NCBI RefSeq assembly: GCF_040359615.1
Contig: NZ_CP132942.1
Coordinates: 4,092,001 to 4,156,000, forward strand
Direction: 5' to 3'
Length of the DNA stretch: 64,000 bases
Origin: Tunturibacter psychrotolerans
Lineage (GTDB): Bacteria > Acidobacteriota > Terriglobia > Terriglobales > Acidobacteriaceae
Of the stretch, positions 35,918 to 43,708 are shown in pieces. The notes beneath the pieces are model-generated. The model was given only the letters and a program-made list of their open reading frames with translations. It was not told where the DNA came from and ran no database searches. Within the stretch, counting starts at the first letter, position 1. Every line of letters begins with the position of its first letter. A program made the translations under genes and the position numbers.

Positions 35918-36967
35918 CTAAAAAGTCAGATCCAGGTCCCCCATTCCTGATTCCGCAAAGTATCGCTGAACAGCTTCCTCGGTAACTCCGTCAACCCGGT
36001 CTGGACGCCACCTAGGTCTGCGATCCCTATCAATGATTGCAGACCGAACGCCTTCCAGAAAATCGTGCTCCCTCAGACAGGCTTGCGCAAGGCGATATTC
36101 TTGCTGAAGGCATGAGGCGAGATCATTGAAACTACGTGCGTTCCTCAAAGCCGCGAGGGTGACCTTGAGCGCGGTCGGCGACTTCTTCTCGAGCTCCCGA
36201 AGTGCATCTTTTGCTTCAGGATTCGCACCCTGGGCTAGTGCAAGGAGGATCTCTTCGACGGTATCAGCCGCAAAGCATTTGCTGATCCAAGCTCGCTGCT
36301 CTACTGTCATCCCTCGGGGAAGCTGGGTAGTGTATGCGCGTATGGCCTCATCTACTGCGATCAGGTTTTCGCACTTCTCTAGATGACTCGTCAGGATCAA
36401 TAAATCTCCGCTAAGAACCACAGTGTCGGCCAAACGGCAAAAAATTGCGTCTGCCGCTCCGATCCGACTGCCGGTTAGCGCAAGATAGGTGCCGAGCTCG
36501 TCCGGCGCGGTCCCCAGAAGGTGGGTCCCACCTACGTCGGGCACGAAGCCTATTGCGGTCTCAGGCATTGCAAGTTCTGAACGTTCTGTAACGATACGAT
36601 GCGACGCATGTGCTGAGATACCGATGCCTCCTCCCATAACGATGCCATCCATCAGGACCACATAGGGTTTCGTATAGCGAGAGATGAGGTAGTTGAGTCG
36701 ATACTCGTTTCGAAAAAAATCAGTCGCTAGCTCTCGCCTGTCGGCGATGACGGCGTTGTACATAGCACGTATATCCCCGCCTGCACAAAGCCCTCGCTCC
36801 CCGGCGCCATCGACTAAAACAAATTGAATTGATACGTCGTTGGCCCATGTCATCAGCGCGGTGTGCATGATGTTGACCATCTCGAGCGTCAAGGCATTCA
36901 ACGCTCGCGGCCGGTTCAGGGTGATTCTGCCGCAAGACCCTGAGACTCGCACCAATACATCACTCAT
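35918..36967 (-). CDS. 3-hydroxyisobutyryl-CoA hydrolase-like enoyl-CoA hydratase family protein
   Basis: 349 residues. Crotonase-fold motifs are ITLNRPRALNALTLEMVNIM, GAGERGLCAGGDIRAMYNA, VVLMDGIVMGGGIGISAHAS with the oxyanion-hole glycines, and MPETAIGFVPDVGGTHLL with the conserved Glu. The extra C-terminal region (LREHDFLEGVRSAIIDRDRR) and the length match 3-hydroxyisobutyryl-CoA hydrolases of valine catabolism rather than 260-residue hydratases. The hydrolysis product, if so, is 3-hydroxyisobutyrate or a related beta-hydroxy acid. It overlaps the upstream alcohol dehydrogenase by 4 bases (ATGA), so it is translated in a coupled fashion as the last gene of a three-gene operon. Confidence 0.85.
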   Translation of the reverse strand: MSDVLVRVSGSCGRITLNRPRALNALTLEMVNIMHTALMTWANDVSIQFVLVDGAGERGLCAGGDIRAMYNAVIADRRELATDFFRNEYRLNYLISRYTKPYVVLMDGIVMGGGIGISAHASHRIVTERSELAMPETAIGFVPDVGGTHLLGTAPDELGTYLALTGSRIGAADAIFCRLADTVVLSGDLLILTSHLEKCENLIAVDEAIRAYTTQLPRGMTVEQRAWISKCFAADTVEEILLALAQGANPEAKDALRELEKKSPTALKVTLAALRNARSFNDLASCLQQEYRLAQACLREHDFLEGVRSAIIDRDRRPRWRPDRVDGVTEEAVQRYFAESGMGDLDLTF

Positions 36968-38121
36968 CGAGTAGACCTCGCGGCGGAAGGAGAATCGAAT
37001 ATTACAACTTGTCGAATTGCCTCTCCTCGCGCCAATCGGTCGAAGCCATCGTTGAGGTCTTCAAAACTCAGACGATGTGTGAGCAGACGATCAACCGGAA
37101 GCAAACCGGCGCGATACAGGGCAATGAAGCGAGGCAGATCCCGCGAGGGCACAGACGAACCCATATACGAACCTCTAATGGTGCGCTCTTCGGCGACCAA
37201 ACTAACCGATGGAATGTTTAGCCGTTTATCGGGGGCGGGCAGTCCAACACTCACGGTAGTGCCGCCGCGACGGGTTGCCGAGTACGCTTGCGCAAGGACA
37301 GCTTCGTTCCCAACCGATTCGATTGCGTATTGCACTCCGTCTTGTGTGATCTGGCGTAAATCTTTTACGAGGCTTTCAGATCTTGCATCGAAGGCGTAGT
37401 GTGCTCCCAGCTCAAGCGCAAGCGCAAGCTTTTCCTGGTTTACGTCCACGGCAATCACGGGGTAGGCTCCGGAGCAGCGAGACCCCAGCAAGGAAGCGAG
37501 GCCAACTCCTCCCAGCCCAAAGATGGCGATACTCTCTCCCGGTGAAACCTTCGCAGTATTTACAACTGCGCCCACCCCTGTAAGAACGGCGCAGCCAAAC
37601 AGCGCCGCAATCTCTGGCGGGAGGTCATTATCCACCTTCACCACAGATCTTGAGGATGCCACAACGAACTCTGCAAACGCGGATACGCCTAAATGATGTT
37701 GCAGAGGCTGGCCAGACGCATCCTTCCAGCGGCTACCTCCTTCCATTAGCTCTCCCGCTGCATTTGCGGAAGCCCCGGGTTCACATAGGGCTGGTCTCCC
37801 CGTTGCACACGGTTCGCAGTGGCCGCATATCGGCACAAACGAAAACACAACGCGGTCCCCGATCGCAAAGCCCGCGACGCCCTCTCCGAGTTCCACGATC
37901 TCACCGACAGCTTCATGCCCCAACACCATCGGGAGGGGACGCGGACGCGATCCATCAATCACCGAGAGGTCGGAATGGCAAAGGCCTGCGGCAAGGGTGC
38001 GCACAAGCACCTCTCCTCGGCCTGGGGGCCCTAGTTCCACTTCTTCGATCCCAAGTGGTCGCGATTCTGCGTACGGGTGTGGCCTTCCGCTGCTGCGCAA
38101 CACTGCCGCTCTAACCTTCAT
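36964..38121 (-). CDS. Zinc-dependent medium-chain alcohol dehydrogenase
   Basis: 385 residues from the ATG at 38121, which overlaps the thioesterase stop by 4 bases; the longer open frame upstream runs inside that gene. The catalytic zinc site begins AAGLCHSDLSVIDG and VLGHEAVGEIVELG. The structural zinc region is CGHCEPCATGRPALC (four Cys). The NAD-binding stretch is IAIFGLGGVGLASLLGSRCS. The pattern VFSFVPICGHCEPC places it near class III or aryl-alcohol dehydrogenases. It would oxidise a primary or aromatic alcohol to an aldehyde. Tight overlap on both sides shows that thioesterase, dehydrogenase and HIBCH-like hydrolase are one operon. Confidence 0.9.
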   Translation of the reverse strand: MKVRAAVLRSSGRPHPYAESRPLGIEEVELGPPGRGEVLVRTLAAGLCHSDLSVIDGSRPRPLPMVLGHEAVGEIVELGEGVAGFAIGDRVVFSFVPICGHCEPCATGRPALCEPGASANAAGELMEGGSRWKDASGQPLQHHLGVSAFAEFVVASSRSVVKVDNDLPPEIAALFGCAVLTGVGAVVNTAKVSPGESIAIFGLGGVGLASLLGSRCSGAYPVIAVDVNQEKLALALELGAHYAFDARSESLVKDLRQITQDGVQYAIESVGNEAVLAQAYSATRRGGTTVSVGLPAPDKRLNIPSVSLVAEERTIRGSYMGSSVPSRDLPRFIALYRAGLLPVDRLLTHRLSFEDLNDGFDRLARGEAIRQVVIFDSPSAARSTR

Positions 38122-38591
38122 GACCGCACCGTCACTTGTAGAGCTTCCAGCGCCGCGCGTAAGGCCGGCGTCAGCGGGGAAGGCCGGCGGTTGGAGCGAT
38201 CGACAAAGACGTGCACAAACCAACCCTCCGCAGCCGCTGCGACGTCTCCTTTGCGAAATAGCCCGATACCGTACCTAACACTGCTTGTACCCAGGTGTTC
38301 CACGCGTAAACCAGCCTCAACGATCTCTGGAAACGATAGTTCTGCCACAAACTTGCAGTGCGACTCCGCACACACACCTATCAACGTCCCTGAATAAATA
38401 TCGAGCTCTCCAAAAGTGATCAGGTATGTGTTGATGGCCGTGTCAAAGTAGCTGTAGTACTCAATGTTATTTACGTGACCATAGATATCGTTGTCTCTCC
38501 ATCGCGTTCCGATGGATAAGAAATGCCGGTATTCGTTGCGTTCTGCCATTAACGATTCCCACGCTGGACGGAAAGTTTGGACGCCTGCCAT
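38118..38591 (-). CDS. Acyl-CoA thioesterase (4HBT hot-dog fold)
   Basis: 157 residues; an internal ATG at 38549 would give a 143-residue form. The hot-dog active site RWRDNDIYGHVNNIEYYSYF contains the conserved Asp and the GHVNN helix of 4-hydroxybenzoyl-CoA thioesterase-like enzymes. VCAESHCKFVAELSFPE and VEHLGTSSVRYGIGLF are the following strands. It hydrolyses an acyl-CoA, with the chain unknown. It is the first gene of the operon with the alcohol dehydrogenase, and its start lies only 16 bases from the divergent HMG-CoA reductase start, so both promoters must overlap neighbouring coding sequence, or the genes share regulation. Confidence 0.85.
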   Translation of the reverse strand: MAGVQTFRPAWESLMAERNEYRHFLSIGTRWRDNDIYGHVNNIEYYSYFDTAINTYLITFGELDIYSGTLIGVCAESHCKFVAELSFPEIVEAGLRVEHLGTSSVRYGIGLFRKGDVAAAAEGWFVHVFVDRSNRRPSPLTPALRAALEALQVTVRS

Positions 38592-38607
38592 GGTAGCCTA
38601 GCAAACC

Positions 38608-39795
38608 ATGACGACGAAAGACCTCGAACGCATACCTATACCGCGCGACAAGAACGATGACTACACTCGTGACGCTGCTGCTTTGCGGCGGGCGTTCGCA
38701 GAAGAACGGACTGGCACCGTTCTCGAGCACGTTGGTCAATACTCCTTCGATCCTTCGCTGCTCCCTGGAAACGTTGAAAATTTCACTGGCGTGGCACAGG
38801 TTCCTCTCGGGCTTGCAGGTCCTCTCCGAATTGCCGGGGAGCATGCGCGAGGCGACTTCTACATCCCCATGGCGACGACCGAAGGCACCTTAGTTGCAAG
38901 CTACAACCGCGGCATGCGGTTGCTCACGGAGTGCGGCGGTGTTAGGACAACGGTCGTCAAGCACAGTATGCAGCGATCTCCCGTGTTTGAGTTGAATAAT
39001 GCCCTGGAAGCTCGCACACTAGGCGAGTGGATTGACTCTCACTTTAACAAAATCAGAGAGGCGGCCGAGGCTACAACCTCCGCCGGAAAGCTCGTCGAGA
39101 TTAGAAACTACATCATTGGGCCGCTGCTTTATCTGCGTTTCAACTACACCACCGGCGATGCAGCCGGTCAGAACATGGTTGGCAAAGCTACCTTGGCTGC
39201 CTGCATTTGGATTCAGACCAATCATCCGCATCGCCCCCACTTTGTCTTATCGGGAAACATCGATACCGATAAGAAACACTCGCAGATGAACACGATCGAG
39301 ACACGCGGGAAGCGCGTGATCGCGGAAGCAACCATCTCCGGCGATGTCCTTAAGCGCATCATGGGCGTAGACGCGGAGACGCTATTTCATGTGCGTCAGA
39401 TCTCCCAGGCAGGCGCCTTCATGGCGGGTTCTTCGAATAACGGAGCGCACTCAGCGAACGGCTTGACTGCTCTCTTCATTGCGACGGGGCAGGACGTCGC
39501 CAACGTAGCGGAGTCTCAAGCCGCTATTGTCTATGCTCAGCTTCTCACCAATGGTGATTACTACTGGTCGATCACGATCCCTTCATTGGTCGTCGCAACC
39601 TATGGTGGTGGTACTGCTCTCCCCACGCAACGAGAGTGCCTCGATCTGGTCGGCTGTTACGGAGCAGGACACATAAACAAGTTCGCCGAGATATGCGCGG
39701 CGACAGTGCTCGCCGGTGAGATCTCGCTTAGCAGCGCGATCGTACGCGGGGACTGGGTATCAAGCCACGACCGCCTCGGAAGAAACCGTCCATAG
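38608..39795 (+). CDS. Hydroxymethylglutaryl-CoA reductase
   Basis: 395 residues, complete. Motifs are ENFTGVAQVPLGLAGPL, TTEGTLVASYNRGMRLL with catalytic Glu92, DAAGQNMV, SGNIDTDKKHS with catalytic Lys222, TGQDVANVAES with catalytic Asp296, and WVSSHDRLGRNR with the proton-donating His387. The arrangement resembles class I (eukaryote/archaea-like) rather than class II degradative enzymes. It interconverts HMG-CoA and mevalonate using NAD(P)H. No other mevalonate-pathway gene is visible in the window, and acidobacteria normally use the MEP route, so a role in catabolism or a specialised product is possible. It is transcribed away from the thioesterase operon. Confidence 0.9.
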   Translation: MTTKDLERIPIPRDKNDDYTRDAAALRRAFAEERTGTVLEHVGQYSFDPSLLPGNVENFTGVAQVPLGLAGPLRIAGEHARGDFYIPMATTEGTLVASYNRGMRLLTECGGVRTTVVKHSMQRSPVFELNNALEARTLGEWIDSHFNKIREAAEATTSAGKLVEIRNYIIGPLLYLRFNYTTGDAAGQNMVGKATLAACIWIQTNHPHRPHFVLSGNIDTDKKHSQMNTIETRGKRVIAEATISGDVLKRIMGVDAETLFHVRQISQAGAFMAGSSNNGAHSANGLTALFIATGQDVANVAESQAAIVYAQLLTNGDYYWSITIPSLVVATYGGGTALPTQRECLDLVGCYGAGHINKFAEICAATVLAGEISLSSAIVRGDWVSSHDRLGRNRP

Positions 39796-39900
39796 ACGAG
39801 GATCTTGGAACGAAGTGCCGCAGCTTCTCCGAATTGGACAGTTTGATCGGCTGGTTCACGGCCTTTTGCGAACCAGAATCCAGACCCTGTAAGAATCGTA

Positions 39901-39942
39901 AAAAACTAGTATTGACTAGAGTATCAAGTGTGGACTAGATTG
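39901..39942 (+). promoter_or_regulatory. Duplicated promoter/operator, copy 1 (before aldehyde dehydrogenase)
   Basis: 39 of 42 bases match 47268-47309. Within it TTGACT (39912-39917) and TAGATT (39936-39941) form a sigma-70-like promoter with an 18-base spacer. GACTAGA occurs twice in the element, and TTGA...TCAA flanks a 16-base partial dyad (39912-39927). The element ends 23 bases before the aldehyde dehydrogenase ATG. Such conservation beyond the -35/-10 boxes points to a shared operator, most simply that of the TetR regulator encoded at 46586-47197. Confidence 0.75.
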
Positions 39943-39965
39943 ATGCGGCTGCTAAGGGAGAGCCC

Positions 39966-41432
39966 ATGTCATTGCTGCAAACGGAAGAGACAACACACGC
40001 AGTTGCTACCGAGACTGAAGATTCGGCGGCCATCGGGGAGTTGCGCGCGGCGTTCGAAGCCCAGCGCCGCGCCTTTGCCTTGGACCGGCAGCCGAGCCTG
40101 GGCGAGCGGCGGAAACGCCTGGAACAGATCATCTCCATGATGTTGACGAACCGTGAGCGGATTTATGAAGCTCTGAGCGCGGACTTCGGCGTGCACCCGG
40201 CTCCGATGGCCGAAGTGCTTGAAGTGCTCGCGGTGACTGCGCGGGCCGAGTATGCGCTCGCGCATCTCGAAGAATGGATGCAGCCGATGCCACGTGAAGT
40301 AGACCCCGCTTACAAAGGGGTTTTGGGAGCCGTGGTTAAGAGCCAGCCAAAGGGAGTGGTCGGCAACATTGCCCCGTGGAACTTCCCCTTTGAGATCGGT
40401 CTCGGTCCTATAGTCGACATGCTCGCGGCTGGCAATCGTGTGATGCTGAAGCCTTCGGAGCTTACCCCCGCCTCTGCCACGCTGATGCGGGAGATGGTAT
40501 CTGCAACCTTTGCTCCCGACCTTGTCTACGTTGCGGTGGGTGGTCTGGATCTCGCGCGCGCTTTTACTGCTCTGCCGTTCGATCACCTGCTTTATACCGG
40601 CAGCTCCAACGTCGGCCGTCAGGTAATGGCGGCTGCAGCGCAAAACCTCACGCCCGTAACGCTTGAACTTGGAGGCAAATGTCCTGCTGTGCTGTTGCCC
40701 GGTAGCGTTACGCCTGAGTCGGTCGGTAGCGTGATCGGCGTCAAGATGATCAAGAACGGGCAGATGTGCGTCACGGTCGATCATTGCTTTGTGCCAAGAT
40801 CGGACCTGGACACGTTTGCCCGGATTGCGACGCAGTTTATGGCGAAAGCCGCGCCCGATTATTCCCGCTCGGCCGCGTGTACCGGCATCATCTCGCAGCG
40901 CCACTTAGACCGAATGACGGACCTCCTGGCGGAGGCCGAGAACCGTGGAACTCGCATTGTGATGCTCGAGCAGGATGGGCTGGTAGATCGTGAAACTCGA
41001 CGGATGCCGCTCTCACTCGTGATGGATCCCGCGCCCGACCTGCGCATGATGCAGGAGGAGATCTTCGGACCGATCATGCCCGTGATTCCCTATGACGAGG
41101 TTGAGCAGGTCATCGAACGCATAAACGCGAGCGACAGTCCGCTTGGGGTCTATGTCTACGGCGATGATGTTGCCACCATCGACCACATTCTCAACGAAAC
41201 ATCGTCGGGCGGAGGTGCTGTCAATGCATGCGCCATCCAGGCGGGTCTTAAGGCTTTGGCCTTCGGCGGTGTGGGTATGAGCGGGATGGGTCGCCACCAC
41301 GGCGAAGAAGGATTTCGCGAGTTCTCAAACCAGCGTGGAATTGTTGTTCGTGGCGAAGGCCCACTCTTCGACGCATTCGTCTCGCCTTCTCAGAATTCGG
41401 CAGAAAAGTTTCCGGCGGCTAAGCGAAGCTGA
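39966..41432 (+). CDS. Aldehyde dehydrogenase (coniferyl-aldehyde-dehydrogenase-like)
   Basis: 488 residues. NAD(P)-dependent ALDH: GVVGNIAPWNFPFEIGLGPI, LYTGSSNVGRQVM, LELGGKCPAVLL with general base Glu234, KNGQMCVTVDHCFVP with nucleophile Cys268, EEIFGPIMPVIPYD and FGGVGMSGMGRHHGEEGF. The QPKGVVGNIAPWN start and RHHGEEGFREFSNQRGIVVR end resemble coniferyl/long-chain aliphatic aldehyde dehydrogenases. It oxidises an aldehyde to the acid. GGGAGAG precedes the ATG. It has its own copy of the 42-bp element, shared with the receptor gene 7 kb away, so it is probably induced together with it. Confidence 0.92.
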   Translation: MSLLQTEETTHAVATETEDSAAIGELRAAFEAQRRAFALDRQPSLGERRKRLEQIISMMLTNRERIYEALSADFGVHPAPMAEVLEVLAVTARAEYALAHLEEWMQPMPREVDPAYKGVLGAVVKSQPKGVVGNIAPWNFPFEIGLGPIVDMLAAGNRVMLKPSELTPASATLMREMVSATFAPDLVYVAVGGLDLARAFTALPFDHLLYTGSSNVGRQVMAAAAQNLTPVTLELGGKCPAVLLPGSVTPESVGSVIGVKMIKNGQMCVTVDHCFVPRSDLDTFARIATQFMAKAAPDYSRSAACTGIISQRHLDRMTDLLAEAENRGTRIVMLEQDGLVDRETRRMPLSLVMDPAPDLRMMQEEIFGPIMPVIPYDEVEQVIERINASDSPLGVYVYGDDVATIDHILNETSSGGGAVNACAIQAGLKALAFGGVGMSGMGRHHGEEGFREFSNQRGIVVRGEGPLFDAFVSPSQNSAEKFPAAKRS

Positions 41433-41711
41433 ACTCGTGATGGTGCGAAGACCGCTTGTGGCGAGGGCACGGTGCTCATTTCTGAACTCTGGCCTTCTCC
41501 CGATGCCCGGATCGGAACACAGCGGCTGGCCAGACAATTCAACGTCTTGGCTCTAAATTCTCTCGCTTGGCCTCTCTATCGTCAGAGCTGAATCGTGACG
41601 AAAAGAGCATCTCATCGCTCACCGCAAATAATCAGGCAGAACAAGCAGCACTGGCCCTCTCCTGTTTTGTATCAATGTAGCAGTTGGTAAAAATGAAGAA
41701 ATCAGCACCGG

Positions 41712-42788
41712 ATGATGAAGAAATTACTAACTGCTAATCAGATGGATACGACCCACAGTCCTGGGAATAGCAATTCGTCAGAGACGTTTGGGACGCAGAG
41801 TCACGTGCCTTCGAGCGGGCTTTCTTCGCCAGCTGACGGATTGGAAAAGGACATCTACTACCTCGTAGATCCAGAGCTCATCTCCGTTCTCCAGACGCGG
41901 CCACAACAGGAATTTTCGACAGAGTTACTGATGGAGGCCCGAAAACGTCCTCTCGTGGCACCGCTGCCAACACCATTCCCCCAACCGGTGATCCGCCACG
42001 TACCCGGAACGCCGGGCGCACCTGACGTCCGCGTCATCATCGTAGATCCGAATCCAGGTGCAGTGGGCCGTCCAGTCTTTGTCCATACTCATGGCGGCGG
42101 TTATGTCACGGAAAATACGATGATATATCCGCTCATCCAAACCATTGCACACGACTGTCATTGTGTTGTCGTATCGGTCGATTACCGTTTGGCCCCGGAG
42201 ACACCCTACCCTGGATCGCTCGACGACAACTACGCAGCCTTACAGTGGGTGTATGACAACGCAGAGATGCTCGGGATTGACCGCAGACGCATAGCAGTCG
42301 GAGGTGAAAGCGCGGGCGGCGGTCATGCAGTTGCGCTCGCATTGCGGGCGAGAGATCGCAAACAGATTCCCGTCATGTTTCAGCTCCTGATTTACCCCAT
42401 GCTCGACGATCGAACTGGAAGCACACAGGCTGTTCCCGACTGCGTGGGGCGCCATATTTGGACAGAAGCTTCAAACCGGTTTGCGTGGACGGCATTTCTT
42501 GGGGTACCCGCCGGATCGCCAGATCTAACGCCTGGTTCAGTTCCCGCACGGGTGGACGATCTATCCGGGCTGCCTCCGGCGTGGATCGGGACGGGTTCGA
42601 TCGACCTGTTTGCCGATGAAGATATTACATTTGCCCGTCGGCTTATTGGTGCTGGGGTACCTACGGAACTGGCGGTCTTCCAAGGGGGGTACCATGGTTT
42701 CGACTTACTTGCGCCAGAAGCGGCGGTGTCGAAACGATTTGCGGAAGGCTGGAAATCAGCTCTCAAGCGAGCCTTCTCGAAAGTGTAA
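41712..42788 (+). CDS. Alpha/beta hydrolase of the HSL (hormone-sensitive-lipase-like) family
   Basis: 358 residues from 41712; ATGs at 41715 and 41742 are also possible because no clear ribosome site distinguishes them. The first 50 residues are Ser/Thr-rich and likely disordered. The catalytic core has THGGGYVTEN (oxyanion hole HGGG), GGESAGGGHAVAL with the nucleophilic Ser in GESAG, WIGTGSIDLFADED with the Asp and YHGFDLL with the His. Enzymes of this family cut short- to medium-chain esters. In this block it would be a natural partner for the Baeyer-Villiger monooxygenase, whose products are esters or lactones (inference). Confidence 0.88.
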   Translation: MMKKLLTANQMDTTHSPGNSNSSETFGTQSHVPSSGLSSPADGLEKDIYYLVDPELISVLQTRPQQEFSTELLMEARKRPLVAPLPTPFPQPVIRHVPGTPGAPDVRVIIVDPNPGAVGRPVFVHTHGGGYVTENTMIYPLIQTIAHDCHCVVVSVDYRLAPETPYPGSLDDNYAALQWVYDNAEMLGIDRRRIAVGGESAGGGHAVALALRARDRKQIPVMFQLLIYPMLDDRTGSTQAVPDCVGRHIWTEASNRFAWTAFLGVPAGSPDLTPGSVPARVDDLSGLPPAWIGTGSIDLFADEDITFARRLIGAGVPTELAVFQGGYHGFDLLAPEAAVSKRFAEGWKSALKRAFSKV

Positions 42789-42874
42789 GGTCTGCTGTCG
42801 TAAGAGCGATAGCAATCAGGAGGCGAATCCCTCGGCACCGATATTTGGACTCCATATTGAGCGCCGGGCAAACC

Positions 42875-43642
42875 TTAGCCGGCCAAACGACCCAACACTT
42901 CGGTGCGAAAGCCGGCCAAGCGTCCGCCATCAACGACCAGGGTGTGGCCAGTGATGTACCTGCTTTGATCGCTGGCGAGGAAGTGATACACACCGACCAG
43001 ATCATCAATTTCGGCGATTCGCCCGAGAGCCGAAAGATTTTTTGCGAGCGCGTTCAAGATGTGTCCCGGAGGCAACATGGGCGTTTTAACAGGACCTGGT
43101 GCGACCGCGTTGCAACGGATGCCGCGGGCACCTAACTCCACCGCAGCGGTCTTGGTCATGCTAATGATTGCCGCCTTCGTCGCGCTGTAGTCAAAGAAGC
43201 CCTCATTTTGCTGCAGACCGGCGACCGAGGCGGTATTGATGATCGAACCGCCGTCGCGCATGTGCGCAGGTCCATACTTCAAAATGTAATACGTTCCGTA
43301 GAGATTTAGATTTACCACGCTGTCAAGCACCTCTTCGTCAGAGTCGGTCAGGTGCTTGCCGTTCCCGGGTTTTCCGGCATTGTGAATGATGACGTCGAGC
43401 TTGCCAATAGATGTCTCCGCTTGCCGGAAGGCGTCGATCACCTTGTCGCGATCGGTCACGTCCACCTCAATGAAAATTCCGCCCGCATCCAACACAGATT
43501 GCGGAGGCGCCTGAATGTCGGCGATGATTACGCGCGCACCCTCCTGCACGCACCGGTAGGACGTTCCGAGACCTATACCTGACGAACCACCGGTGATGAA
43601 GATCGACTTGCCATGAAGGCTGAAGGGGGCTGAGGTGTTCAC
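42875..43642 (-). CDS. Short-chain dehydrogenase/reductase
   Basis: 255 residues. Classical SDR: TGGSSGIGLGTSYRC (TGxxxGIG) with IIADIQA indicating NAD preference, DVTDRDKVIDAF, IIHNAGKPGNG, NTASVAG with the catalytic Ser, YSATKAA with Tyr and Lys, and PGPVKTPM. It interconverts an alcohol and a ketone or aldehyde. It is the last gene of a minus-strand run TetR, alcohol dehydrogenase, ThDP enzyme, SDR with gaps of 60, 87 and 66 bases, so it is probably in that operon. It converges on the HSL hydrolase gene. Confidence 0.9.
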   Translation of the reverse strand: MNTSAPFSLHGKSIFITGGSSGIGLGTSYRCVQEGARVIIADIQAPPQSVLDAGGIFIEVDVTDRDKVIDAFRQAETSIGKLDVIIHNAGKPGNGKHLTDSDEEVLDSVVNLNLYGTYYILKYGPAHMRDGGSIINTASVAGLQQNEGFFDYSATKAAIISMTKTAAVELGARGIRCNAVAPGPVKTPMLPPGHILNALAKNLSALGRIAEIDDLVGVYHFLASDQSRYITGHTLVVDGGRLAGFRTEVLGRLAG

Positions 43643-43708
43643 GATTTTCTCCTATGTCGAGGCCTGCACGCTTGGGTTTGAGCAAATTGTTTCGCTGGTG
43701 CATCCTTG

